In this document: piece by piece, positions 9,483-22,255 of the stretch
How positions within the stretch are numbered: position 1 is the first letter of the stretch
Layout: every line of letters starts with the position of its first letter
Origin: Cinclus cinclus
Lineage: Eukaryota > Chordata > Aves > Passeriformes > Cinclidae
Length of the DNA stretch: 64,000 bases
NCBI RefSeq assembly: GCF_963662255.1
Contig: NW_026912214.1
Location: 124,001 to 188,000 of the forward strand
Direction: 5' to 3'
Notes under the pieces: model-generated
The model's database searches: none
Seen by the model: the letters and a program-made list of their open reading frames with translations, nothing else
Told to the model about the DNA's origin: nothing
Position numbers and translations under genes: made by a program

Positions 9483-12400
9483 TTGGGTCACAATGCATCC
9501 TTGCTTCTCTTAACCCCTGTGGTGTCACAATGCATCCCATGCCCTTTTAGGCCACTTGATGTCACGATGAATCATTTGATTCTTGGCCTCCACGGTGGCA
9601 TAATAGATACTTGCTTCTATTGGTCCCCGTGCTGTAACAATCCATCCCTGGCCCTTTTTATACCCCCTGGTGCCACAAGGGATCATTAGATTGTTAGCCT
9701 GCATTGGGTCACAATGGTTCCTTGCTTCTCTTAACCTCTGTGGTGTCACAATGCATTCCAAGCCCTTTTAGGCCACTTGGTCTTACAATGAACCATTTGA
9801 TTCTTGGCCTTCATGGTGTCATAATGGTTCCTTGCTTCTATAGGTCCCCATGCTGTCAGAGTTCATCCGTGGTCCTTTTGCGCCCCCTGGTGTCAAAAGG
9901 GATCATTAGATTGTTAGCCTGCTTTGGGTCACAATGGTTCCTTGCTTCTCTTAACCTCTGTGGTGTCACAATGCATCCCATGCCCTTTTAGGCCACTTGA
10001 TGTCACAATGAATCATTTGATTCTTGGCCTCCATGGTGTCATAATGGTTCCTTGTTTCTATTGGGCCCCATGCTGTCACAATTCATCCCTGGCCCTTTTA
10101 CGCCCCCTGGTGTCAAATGGGATCCTGGGATTATTAGCCTCCATTGGGTCACAATGCATCCTTGCTTCTCTTAACCCCTGTGGTGTCACAATGCATCCCA
10201 TGCTCTTTTAGGCCACTTGATGTCACGATGAATCATTTGATTCTTGGCCTCCACGGTGGCATAATAGATCCTTGCTTCTATTCGTCCCCGTGCTGTAACA
10301 ATCCATCCCTGGCCCTTTTTATACCCCCTGGTGCCACAAGGGATCATTAGATTGTTAGCCTGCATTGGGTCACAATGGTTCCTTGCTTCTCTTAACCTCT
10401 GTGGTGTCACAATGCATTCCAAGCCCTTTTAGGCCACTTGGTCTTACAATGAACCATTTGATTCTTGGCCTTCATGGTGTCATAATGGTTCCTTGCTTCT
10501 ATAGGTCCCCATGCTGTCAGAGTTCATCCGTGGTCCTTTTGCGCCCCCTGGTGTCAAAAGGGATCATTAGATTGTTAGCCTGCATTGGGTCACAATGGTT
10601 CCTTGCTTCTCTTAACCGCTGTGGTGTCACAATGCATCCCATGCCCTTTTAGGCCACTTGATGTCACAATGAATCATTTGATTCTTGGCCTCCATGGTGG
10701 TGTAATTGTACCAGGTTTTACTTGGGCCCCATGCTTTCACAATTCATCCCTGGCCCTTTTAGGCCCATTGGTGTCACAAGGGTCATTAGATTGTTAGCCT
10801 GCATTGGGTCACAATGGTTCCTTGCTTCTCTTAACCTCTGTGGTGTCACAATGCATCCCATGCCCTTTTAGGCCACTTGATGTCACAATGAATCATTTGA
10901 TTCTTGGCCTCCATGGTGTCATAATGGTTCCTTGTTTCTATTGGGCCCCATGCTGTCACAATTCATCCCTGGCCCTTTTACGCCCCCTGGTGTCAAATGG
11001 GATCCTGGGATTATTAGCCTCCATTGGGTCACAATGCATCCTTGCTTCTCTTAACCCCTGTGGTGTCACATTGCATCCCATGCCCTTTTAGGCCACTTGA
11101 TGTCACAATGAATCATTTGATTCTTGGCCTCCACGGTGGCATAATAGATACTTGCTTCTATTGGTCCGCGTGCTGTAACAATCCATCCCTGGCCCTTTTT
11201 ATACCCCCTGGTGCCACAAGGGATCATTAGATTGTTAGCCTGCATTGGGTCACAATGGTTCCTTGCTTCTCTTAACCTCTGTGGTGTCACAATGCATTCC
11301 AAGCCCTTTTAGGCCACTTGGTCTTACAATGAACCATTTGATTCTTGGCCTTCATGGTGTCATAATGGTTCCTTGCTTCTATAGGTCCCCATGCTGTCAG
11401 AGTTCATCCGTGGTCCTTTTGCGCCCCCTGGTGTCAAAAGGGATTCTTAGATTGTTAGCCTGCATTGGGTCACAATGGATCCTTGCTTCTCTTAACCCCT
11501 GTGGTGTCACAATGCATCCCATGCCCTTTTAGGCCACTTGATGTCACAATGAATCATTTGATTCTTGGCCTCCATGGTGTCATAATGGTTCCTTGTTTCT
11601 ATTGGGCCCCATGCTGTCACAATTCATCCCTGGCCCTTTTACGCCCCCTGGTGTCAAATGGGATCCTGGGATTATTAGCCTCCATTGGGTCACAATGGAT
11701 CCTTGCGTCTCTTAACCCCTGTGGTGTCACAATGCATCCCATGCCCTTTTAGGCCACTTGATGTCACAATGAATCATTTGATTCTTGGCCTCCATGGCGG
11801 CATAATAGATCCTTGCTTCTATAGGTCCCCGTGCTGTAACAATCCATCCCTGGCCCTTTTTATACCCCCTGGTGCCACAAGGGATCATTTGATTGTTAGC
11901 CTGCATTGGGTCACAATGGTTCCTTGCTTCTCTTAACCCCTGTGGTGTCACAATGCATCCCATGCCCTTTCAGGCCACTTGATGTCACAATGAATCATTT
12001 GATTCTTGGCCTCCATGGTGTCATAATGGTTCCTTGTTTCTATTGGGCCCCATGCTGTAACAATTCATCCCTGGCCCTTTTAGGCCCCCTGGTGTCAAAT
12101 GGGATCCTGGGATTATTAGCCTCCATTGGGTCACAATGCATCCTTGCTTCTCTTAACCCCTGTGGTGTCACAATGCATCCCATGCCCTTTTAGGACACTT
12201 GATGTCACGATGAATCATTTGATTCTTGGCCTCCACGGTGGCATAATAGATACTTGCTTCTATTGGTCCCCGTGCTGTAACAATCCATCCCTGGCCCTTT
12301 TTATACCCCCTGGTGCCACAAGGGATCATTAGATTGTTAGCCTGCATTGGGTCACAATGGTTCCTTGCTTCTCTTAACCTCTGTGGTGTCACAATGCATT

Positions 12401-14106
12401 CCAAGCCCTTTTAGGCCACTTGGTCTTACAATGAACCATTTGATTCTTGGCCTTCATGGTGTCATAATGGTTCCTTGCTTCTATAGGTCCCCATGCTGTC
12501 AGAGTTCATCCGTGGTCCTTTTGCGCCCCCTGGTGTCAAAAGGGATCATTAGATTGTCAGCCTGCTTTGGGTCACAATGGTTCCTTGCTTCTCTTAACCT
12601 CTGTGGTGTCACAATGCATCCCATGCCCTTTTAGGCCTCTTGATGTCACAATGAATCATTTGATTCTTGGCCTCCATGGTGTCATAATGGTTCCTTGTTT
12701 CTATTGGGCCCCATGCTGTCACAATTCATCCCTGGCCCTTTTACGCCCCCTGGTGTCAAATGGGATCCTGGGATTATTAGCCTCCATTGGGTCACAATGG
12801 TTCCTTGCTTCTCTTAACCTCTGTGGTGTCACAATGCATCCCATGCTCTTTTAGGCCACTTGATGTCACGATGAATCATTTGATTCTTGGCCTCCACGGT
12901 GGCATAATACATCCTTGCTTCTATTGGTCCCCGTGCTGTAACAATCCATCCCTGGCCCTTTTTATACCCCCTGGTGCCACAAGGGATCATTAGATTGTTA
13001 GCCTGCATTGGGTCACAATGGTTCCTTGCTTCTCTTAACCTCTGTGGTGTCACAATGCATTCCAAGCCCTTTTAGGCCACTTGGTCTTACAATGAACCAT
13101 TTGATTCTTGGCCTTCATGGTGTCATAATGGTTCCTTGCTTCTATAGGTCCCCATGCTGTCAGAGTTCATCCGTGGTCCTTTTGCGCCCCCTGGTGTCAA
13201 AAGGGATCATTAGATTGTTAGCCTGCATTGGGTCACAATGGTTCCTTGCTTCTCTTAAGCGCTGTGGTGTCACAATGCATCCCATGCCCTTTTAGGCCAC
13301 TTGATGTCACAATGAATCATTTGATTCTTGGCCTCCATGGTGGTGTAATTGTACCAGGTTTTACTTGGGCCCCATGCTTTCACAATTCATCCCTGCCCCT
13401 TTTAGGCCCATTGGTGTCACAAGGGTCATTAGATTGTTAGCCTGCATTGGGTCACAATGGTTCCTTGCTTCTCTTAACCTCTGTGGTGTCACAATGCATC
13501 CCATGCCCTTTTAGGCCACTTGATGTCACAATGAATCATTTGATTCTTGGCCTCCATGGTGTCATAATGGTTCCTTGTTTCTATTGGGCCCCATGCTGTC
13601 ACAATTCATCCCTGGCCCTTTTACGCCCCCTGGTGTCAAATGGGAACCTGGGATTATTAGCCTCCATTGGGTCACAATGCATCCTTGCTTCTCTTAACCC
13701 CTGTGGTGTCACAATGCATCCCATGCCCTTTTAGGCCACTTGATGTCACAATGAATCATTTGATTCTTGGCCTCCACGGTGGCATAATAGATACTTGCTT
13801 CTATTGGTCCCCGTGCTGTAACAATCCATCCCTGGCCCTTTTTATACCCCCTGGTGCCACAAGGGATCATTAGATTGTTAGCCTGCATTGGGTCACAATG
13901 GTTCCTTGCTTCTCTTAACCTCTGTGGTGTCACAATGCATTCCAAGCCCTTTTAGGCCACTTGGTCTTACAATGAACCATTTGATTCTTGGCCTTCATGG
14001 TGTCATAATGGTTCCTTGCTTCTATAGGTCCCCATGCTGTCAGAGTCCATCCGTGGTCCTTTTGCGCCACCTGGTGTCAAAAGGGATTCTTAGATTGTTA
14101 GCCTGC
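9471..14106 (+). repeat. 4.6-kb duplication of 1-4,636 (offset 9,470 bp)
   Basis: Every monomer from 9483 to 13888 has the same type and length as the one 9,470 bp upstream. Private marks are carried over: GCGTCTC (2,235 and 11,705), TAGGACACTT (2,721 and 12,191), CTTAAGCGCTG (near 3,784 and 13,254). Because the two 12-mer copies inside each segment are distinguished by these marks, the segment was copied after the 12-mer had already doubled. The match stops at GCCTGC (4,636 / 14,106), where the next base differs. The right end also shows local changes, for example TGGTCCCCG at 13,804 against TGGTCCGCG at 4,335. Confidence 0.9.
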
Positions 14107-14107
14107 T

Positions 14108-15429
14108 TTGGGTCACAATGGTTCCTTGCTTCACTTAACCTCTGTGGTGTCACAATGCATCCCATGCCCTTTTAGGCCTCTTGATGTCACAATGAATCAT
14201 TTGATTCTTGGCCTCCATGGTGTCATAATGGTTCCTTGTTTCTATTGGGCCCCATGCTGTCACAATTCATCCCTGGCCCTTTTACGCCCCCTGGTGTCAA
14301 ATGGGATCCTGGGATTATTAGCCTCCATTGGGTCACAATGCATCCTTGCTTCTCTTAACCCCTGTGGTGTCACAATGCATCCCATGCTCTTTTAGGCCAC
14401 TTGATGTCACGATGAATCATTTGATTCTTGGCCTCCACGGTGGCATAATAGATCCTTGCTTCTATTGGTCCCCGTGCTGTAACAATCCATCCCTGGCCCT
14501 TTTTATACCCCCTGGTGCCACAAGGGATCATTAGATTGTTAGCCTGCATTGGGTCACAATGGTTCCTTGCTTCTCTTAACCTCTGTGGTGTCACAATGCA
14601 TTCCAAGCCCTTTTAGGCCACTTGGTCTTACAATGAACCATTTGATTCTTGGCCTTCATGGTGTCATAATGGTTCCTTGCTTCTATAGGTCCCCATGCTG
14701 TCAGAGTTCATCCGTGGTCCTTTTGCGCCCCCTGGTGTCAAAAGGGATCATTAGATTGTTAGCCTGCTTTGGGTCACAATGGTTCCTTGCTTCTCTTAAC
14801 CTCTGTGGTGTCACAATGCATCCCATGCCCTTTTAGGCCTCTTGATGTCACAATGAATCATTTGATTCTTGGCCTCCATGGTGTCATAATGGTTCCTTGT
14901 TTCTATTGGGCCCCATGCTGTCACAATTCATCCCTGGCCCTTTTACGCCCCCTGGTGTCAAATGGGATCCTGGGATTATTAGCCTCCATTGGGTCACAAT
15001 GCATCCTTGCTTCTCTTAACCCCTGTGGTGTCACAATGCATCCCATGCTCTTTTAGGCCACTTGATGTCACGATGAATGATTTGATTCTTGGCCTCCACG
15101 GTGGCATAATAGATCCTTGCTTCTATTGGTCCCCGTGCTGTAACAATCCATCCCTGGCCCTTTTTATACCCCCTGGTGCCACAAGGGATCATTAGATTGT
15201 TAGCCTGCATTGGGTCACAATGGTTCCTTGCTTCTCTTAACCTCTGTGGTGTCACAATGCATTCCAAGCCCTTTTAGGCCACTTGGTCTTACAATGAACC
15301 ATTTGATTCTTGGCCTTCATGGTGTCATAATGGTTCCTTGCTTCTATAGGTCCCCATGCTGTCAGAGTTCATCCGTAGTCCTTTTGCGCCCCCTGGTGTC
15401 AAAAGGGAATCTTAGATTGTTAGCCTGCA
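14108..15429 (+). repeat. Tandem 661-bp P-Q-R trimer, two copies
   Basis: Starts 14108, 14328, 14549 repeat at 14769, 14989, 15210 (offset 661). Both copies carry GCCTGCTTTGGG before P, AGGCCTCTTG in P, and CATGCTCTTTT with CACGATG in Q, which mark the left-hand array family. The final R (15210) differs by CCGTAGTCC and GGGAATCTTAG, marks that reappear at 26,164-26,210. Confidence 0.88.
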
Positions 15430-18400
15430 TTGGGTCACAATGGTTCCTTGCTTCTCTTAACCGCTGTGGTGTCACAATGCATCCCATGCCCTTTTAGGCC
15501 ACTTGATGTCACAATGAATCATTTGATTCTTGGCCTCCATGGTGGTGTAATTGTACCAGGTTTTACTTGGGCCCCATGCTTTCACAATTCATCCCTGGCC
15601 CTTTTAGGCCCATTGGTGTCACAAGGGATCATTAGATTGTTAGCCTGCATTGGGTCACAATGGTTCCTTGCTTCTCTTAACCTCTGTGGTGTCACAATGC
15701 ATCCCATGCCCTTTTAGGCCACTTGATGTCACAATGAATCATTTGATTCTTGGCCTCCATGGTGTCATAATGGTTCCTTGTTTCTATTGGGCCCCATGCT
15801 GTCACAATTCATCCCTGGCCCTTTTACGCCCCCTGGTGTCAAATGGGATCCTGGCATTATTAGCCTCCATTGGGTCACAATGCATCCTTGCTTCTCTTAA
15901 CCCCTGTGGTGTCACATTGCATCCCATGCCCTTTTAGGCCACTTGATGTCACAATGAATCATTTGATTCTTGGCCTCCACGGTGGCATAATAGATCCTTG
16001 CTTCTATTGGTCCCCGTGCTGTAACAATCCATCCCTGGCCCTTTTTATACCCCCTGGTGCCACAAGGGATCATTAGATTGTTAGCCTGCATTGGGTCACA
16101 ATGGTTCCTTGCTTCTCTTAACCTCTGTGGTGTCACAATGCATTCCAAGCCCTTTTAGGCCACTTGGTCTTACAATGAACCATTTGATTCTTGGCCTTCA
16201 TGGTGTCATAATGGTTCCTTGCTTCTATAGGTCCCCATGCTGTCAGAGTCCATCCGTGGTCCTTTTGCGCCCATTGGTGTCAAAAGGGATTCTTAGATTG
16301 TTAGCCTGCATTGGGTCACAATGGATCCTTGCTTCTCTTAACCCCTGTGGTGTCACAATGCATCCCATGCCCTTTTAGGCCACTTGATGTCACAATGAAT
16401 CATTTGATTCTTGTCCTCCATGGTGTCATAATGGTTCCTTGTTTCTATTGGGACCCATGCTGTCACAATTCATCCCTGGCCCTTTTACGCCCCCTGGTGT
16501 CAAATGGGATCCTGGGATTATTAGCCTGCATTGGGTCACAATGGATCCTTGCTTCTCTTAACCCCTGTGCTGTCACAATGCATCCCATGCCCTTTTAGGC
16601 CACTTGATGTCACAATGAATCATTTGATTCTTGGCCTCCATGGTGGCGTAATTGTACCAGGTTTTACTTGGGCCCCATGCTTTCACAATACATCCCTGCC
16701 CCAATTTAGGACCATTGGTGTCAAAAGGGATCATTAGATTGTTAGCCTGCATTGGGTCACAATGGTTCCTTGCTTCTCTTAACCCCTGAGGTGTCACAAT
16801 GCATCCCATGCCCTTTTAGGCCACTTGATGTCACAATGAATCATTTGATTCTTGGCCTCCATGGTGGCGTAATTGTACCAGGTTTTAATTGGGCCCCATG
16901 CTTTCACAATACATCCCTGCCCCTTTTAGGCGCCTTGGTGTCACAAGGGATCATTAGATTGTTAGCCTGCATTGGGTCACAATGGATCCTTGCTTCTCTT
17001 AACCCCTGTGCTGTCACAATGCATCCCATGCCCTTTTAGGCCACATGATGTAACAATGAATTATTTGATTCTTGGCCTCCATGGCGGCATAATAGATCCT
17101 TGCTTCTATTGGTCCCCGTGATTTCACAATCCATCCCTGGCCCTTTTAGGCCCATTGGTGCCACAAGGGATCATTAGATTGTTAGCCTGCATTGGGTCAC
17201 AATGGTGCCTTGCTTCTCTTAACCTCTGTGGTGTCACAATGCATCCCATGCCCCTTTAGGCCACTTGATGTCACAATGAATCATTTGATTCTTGGCCTCC
17301 ATGGTGTCATAATGGTTCCTTGTTTCTATTGGGCCCCATGCTGTCACAATTCATCCCTGGCCCTTTTACGCCCCCTGGTGTCAAATGGGATCCTGGGATT
17401 ATTAGCCTCCATTGGGTCACAATGCATCCTTGCTTCTCTTAACCCCTGTGGTGTCACAATGCATCCCATGCCCTTTTAGACCACTTGATGTCACAATGAA
17501 TCATTTGATTCTTGGCCTCCATGGTGGCATAATAGATCCTTGCTTCTATTGGTCCCCGTGCTGTAACAATCCATCCCTGGCCCTTTTTATACCCCCTGGT
17601 GCCACAAGGGATCATTAGATTGTTAGCCTGCATTGGGTCACAATGGTTCCTTGCTTCTCTTAACCTCTGTGGTGTCACAATGCATTCCAAGCCCTTTTAG
17701 GCCACTTGGTCTTACAATGAACCATTTGATTCTTGGCCTTCATGGTGTCATAATGGTTCCTTGCTTCTATAGGTCCCCATGGTGTCAGAGTCCATCCGTG
17801 GTCCTTTTGCGCCCCCTGGTGTCAAAAGGGATTCTTAGATTGTTAGCCTGCATTGGGTCACAATGGTTCCTTGCTTCTCTTAACCGCTGTGGTGTCACAA
17901 TGCATCCCATGCCCTTTTAGGCCACTTGATGTCACAATGAATCATTTGATTCTTGGCCTCCATGGTGGTGTAATTGTACCAGGTTTTACTTGGGCCCCAT
18001 GCTTTCACAATTCATCCCTGCCCCTTTTAGGCCCATTGGTGTCACAAGGGATCATTAGATTGTTAGCCTGCATTGGGTCACAATGGTTCCTTGCTTCTCT
18101 TAACCTCTGTGGTGTCACAATGCATCCCATGCCCTTTTAGGCCACTTGATGTCACAATGAATCATTTGATTCTTGGCCTCCATGGTGTCATAATGGTTCC
18201 TTGTTTCTATTGGGCCCCATGCCTTCACAATACATCCCTGCCCCTTTTAGGCGCATTGGTGTCAAAAGGGATCATTAGATTGTTAGCCTCCATTGGGTCA
18301 CAATGGATCCTTACTTCTCTTAACCCCTGGGCTGTCACAATGCATCCCATGCCCTTTTAGGCCGCATGATGTCACAATGAATTATTTGATTCTTGGCCTC

Positions 18401-18732
18401 CATGGCGGCGTAATAGATCCTTACTTCAATTGGTCCCCGTGCTGAAACAATCCATCCCTGGCCCTTTTAGGCCCATTGGTGTCACAAGGGATCATTAGAT
18501 TTTTAGCCTGCATTGGGTCACAATGGTTCCTTGCTTCTCTTAACCTCTGTGGTGTCACAATGCATCCCATGCCCTTTTAGGCCACTTGATGTCACAATGA
18601 ATCATTTGATTCTTGGCCTCCATGGTGTCATAATGGTTCCTTGTTTCTATTGGGCCCCATGCTGTCACAATTCATCCCTGGCCCTTTTACGCCCCCTGGT
18701 GTCAAATGGGATCCTGGGATTATAAGCCTCCA

Positions 18733-18952
18733 TTGGGTCACAATGCATCCTTGCTTCTCTTAACCCCTGTGCTGTCACAATGCATTCCAAGCCCTTTTAG
18801 GCCACTTGGTCTTACAATGAACCATTTGATTCTTGGCCTTCATGGTGTCATAATGGTTCCTTGCTTCTATAGGTCCCCATGGTGTCAGAGTCCATCCGTG
18901 GTCCTTTTGCGCCCCCTGGTGTCAAAAGGGATTCTTAGATTGTTAGCCTGCA
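18733..18952 (+). repeat. Recombinant monomer: Q-type head joined to R body
   Basis: The preceding P monomer ends TATAAGCCTCC and this monomer starts with the Q-type head AATGCATCCTTGC and TTAACCCCTGTGCTGTC. It then switches to the R-specific CATTCCAAGCCC and GTCTTACAATGAACC at about 18,784. The normal order P-Q-R is therefore reduced to P-(Q/R), as expected if unequal exchange removed about one monomer length. The same hybrid lies at 31946 in the second superunit copy. Confidence 0.75.
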
Positions 18953-21668
18953 TTGGGTCACAATGGTTCCTTGCTTCTCTTAACCGCTGTGGTGTCACAA
19001 TGCATCCCATGCCCTTTTAGGCCACTTGATGTCAGAATGAATCATTTGATTCTTGGCCTCCATGGTGGTGTAATTGTACCAGGTTTTACTTGGGCCCCAT
19101 GCTTTCACAATTCATCCCTGCCCCTTTTAGGCCCATTGGTGTCACAAGGGATCATTAGATTGTTAGCCTGCATTGGGTCACAATGGTTCCTTGCTTCTCT
19201 TAACCTCTGTGGTGTCACAATGCATCCCATGCCCTTTTAGGCCACTTGATGTCACAATGAATCATTTGATTCTTGGCCTCCATGGTGTCATAATGGTTCC
19301 TTGTTTCTATTGGGCCCCATGCTGTCACAATTCATCCCTGGCCCTTTTACGCCCCCTGGTGTCAAATGGGATCCTGGGATTATAAGCCTCCATTGGGTCA
19401 CAATGCATCCTTGCTTCTCTTAACCCCTGTGCTGTCACAATGCATCCCATGCCCTTTTAGGCCACTTGATGTCACAATGAATCATTTGATTCTTGGCCTC
19501 CACGGTGGCATAATATATACTTGCTTCTATTGGTCCCCGTGCTGTAACAATCCATCCCTGGCCCTTTTTATATCCCCTGGTGCCACAAGGGATCATTAGA
19601 TTGTTAGCCTGCATTGGGTCACAATGGTTCCTTGCTTCTCTTAACCTCTGTGGCGTCACAATGCATCCCATGCCCTTTTAGGCCACTTGATGTCACAATG
19701 AATCATTTGATTCTTGGCCTCAATGGTGACATAATGGTTCCTTGTTTCTCTTGGGCCCCATGCCTTCACAATACATCCCTGCCCCTTTTAGGCGCCTTGG
19801 TGTCAAAAGGGATCATTAGATTGTTAGCCTCCATTGGGTCACAATGGATCCTTAATTCTCTTAACCTCTGTGGTGTCACAATGCATCCCATGGCCTTTTA
19901 GGCCACTTGATGTCACAATGAATCAATTGATTCTTGGCCTCCATGGTGGCATAATTGTACCAGGTTTTACTTGGGCCCCATGCTTTCACAATTCATCCCT
20001 GCCCCTTTTAGGGCCATTGGTGTCACAAGGGATCATTAGATTGTTAGCCTGCATTGGGTCACAATGGATCCTTGCTTCTCTTAACCCCTGTGGTGTCACA
20101 ATGCATCCCATGCCCTTTTAGGCCACTTGATGTCACAATGAATCATTTGAATCTTGGCCTCCATGGTGGCGTAATTGTACCAGGTTTTAATTGGGCCCCA
20201 TGCTTTCACAATACATCCCTGGCCCTTTTAGGCGCCTTGGTGTCACAAGGGATCATTAGATTGTTAGCCTGCATTGGGTCACAATGGATCCTTGCTTCTC
20301 TTAACCCCTGTGCTGTCACAATGCATCCCATGCCCTTTTAGGCCACATGATGTCACAATGAATAATTTGATTCTTGGCCTCCATGGCGGCATAATAGATC
20401 CTTGCTTCTATTGGTCCCCGTGCTTTCACAATTCATCCCTGGCCCTTTTAGGCCCATTGGTGCCACAAGGGATCATTAGATTGTTAGCCTGCATTGGGTC
20501 ACAATGGTGCCTTGCTTCTCTTAACCTCTGTGGTGTCACAATGCATCCCATGCCCCTTTAGGCCACTTGATGTCACAATGAATCATTTGATTCTTGGCCT
20601 CCATGGTGTCATAATGGTTCCTTGTTTCTATTGGGCCCCATGCTGTCACAATTCATCCCTGGCCCTTTTACGCCCCCTGGTGTCAAATGGGATCCTGGGA
20701 TTATTAGCCTCCATTGGGTCACAATGCATCCTTGCTTCTCTTAACCCCTGTGGTGTCACAATGCATCCCATGCCCTTTTAGACCACAGGATGTCACAATG
20801 CATCATTTGATTCTTGGCCTCCACGGTGGCATAATAGATCCTTGCTTCTATTGGTCCCCGTGCTGTAACAATCCATCCCTGGCCCTTTTTATAACCCCTG
20901 GTGCCACAAGGGATCATTAGATTGTTAGCCAGCATTGGGTCACTATGGTTCCTTGCTTCTCTTAACCTCTGTGGTGTCACAATGCATTCCAAGCCCTTTT
21001 AGGCCACTTGGTCTTACAATGAACCATTTGATTCTTGGCCTTCATGGTGTCATAATGGTTCCTTGCTTCTATAGGTCCCCATGCTGACAGAGTTCATCCG
21101 TGGTCCTTTTGCGCCCCCTGGTGTCAAAAGGGATTCTTAGATTGTTAGCCTGCATTGGGTCACAATGGTTCCTTGCTTCTCTTAACCGCTGTGGTGTCAC
21201 AATGCATCCCATGCCCTTTTAGGCCACTTGATGTCAGAATGAATCATTTGATTCTTGGCCTCCATGGTGGTGTAATTGTACCAGGTTTTACTTGGGCCCC
21301 ATGCTTTCACAATTCATCCCTGCCCCTTTTAGGCCCATTGGTGTCACAAGGGATCATTAGATTGTTAGCCTGCATTGGGTCACAATGGTTCCTTGCTTCT
21401 CTTAACCTCTGTGGTGTCACAATGCATCCCATGCCCTTTTAGGCCACTTGATGTCACAATGAATCATTTGATTCTTGGCCTCCATGGTGTCATAAAGGTT
21501 CCTTGTTTCTATTGGGCCCCATGCCTTCACAATACATCCCTGCCCCTTTTAGGCGCATTGGGGTCAAAAGGGATCATTAGATTGTTAGCCTCCATTGGGT
21601 CACAATGGATCCCTACTTCTCTTAACCCCTGGGCTGTCACAATGCATCCCATGCCCTTTTAGGCCGCA

Positions 21669-21676
21669 TGACGTCA
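21669..21676. other. Palindromic CRE-consensus octamer TGACGTCA
   Basis: The usual TGATGTCA at the start of subunit c has become TGACGTCA by one T-to-C change, creating the full CREB/ATF consensus. It lies in a Q/V hybrid monomer next to GGCCGCA. Whether it binds anything in this heterochromatic setting is unknown. Confidence 0.6.
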
Positions 21677-22255
21677 CAATGAATTATTTGATTCTTGGCC
21701 TCCATGGCGGCATAATAGATCCTTACTTCAATTGGTCCCCGTGCTGTAACAATCCATCCCTGGCCCTTTTTATACCCCCTGGTGCCACAAGGGATCATTA
21801 GATTGTTAGCCTGCATTGGGTCACAATGGTTCCTTGATTCTCTTAACCTCTGTGGTGTCACAATGCATTCCAAGCCCTTTTAGGCCACTTGGTCTTACAA
21901 TGAACCATTTGATTCTTGGCCTTCATGGTGTCATAATGGTTCCTTGCTTCTATAGGTCCCCATGCTGACAGAGTTCATCCGTGGTCCTTTTGCGCCCCCT
22001 GGTGTCAAAAGGGATTCTGAGATTGTTAGCCTGCATTGGGTCACAATGGTTCCTTGCTTCTCTTAACCCCTGTGGTGTCACAATGCATCCCATGGACTTT
22101 TAGGCCACTTGATGTCGCAATGAATCATTTGATTCTTGGCCTCCATGGTGGCATAATTGTACCAGGTTTTACTTGGGCCCCATGCTTTCACAATTCATCC
22201 CTGCCCCTTTTAGGCCCATTGGTGTCACAAGGGATCATTAGATTGTTAGCCTGCA

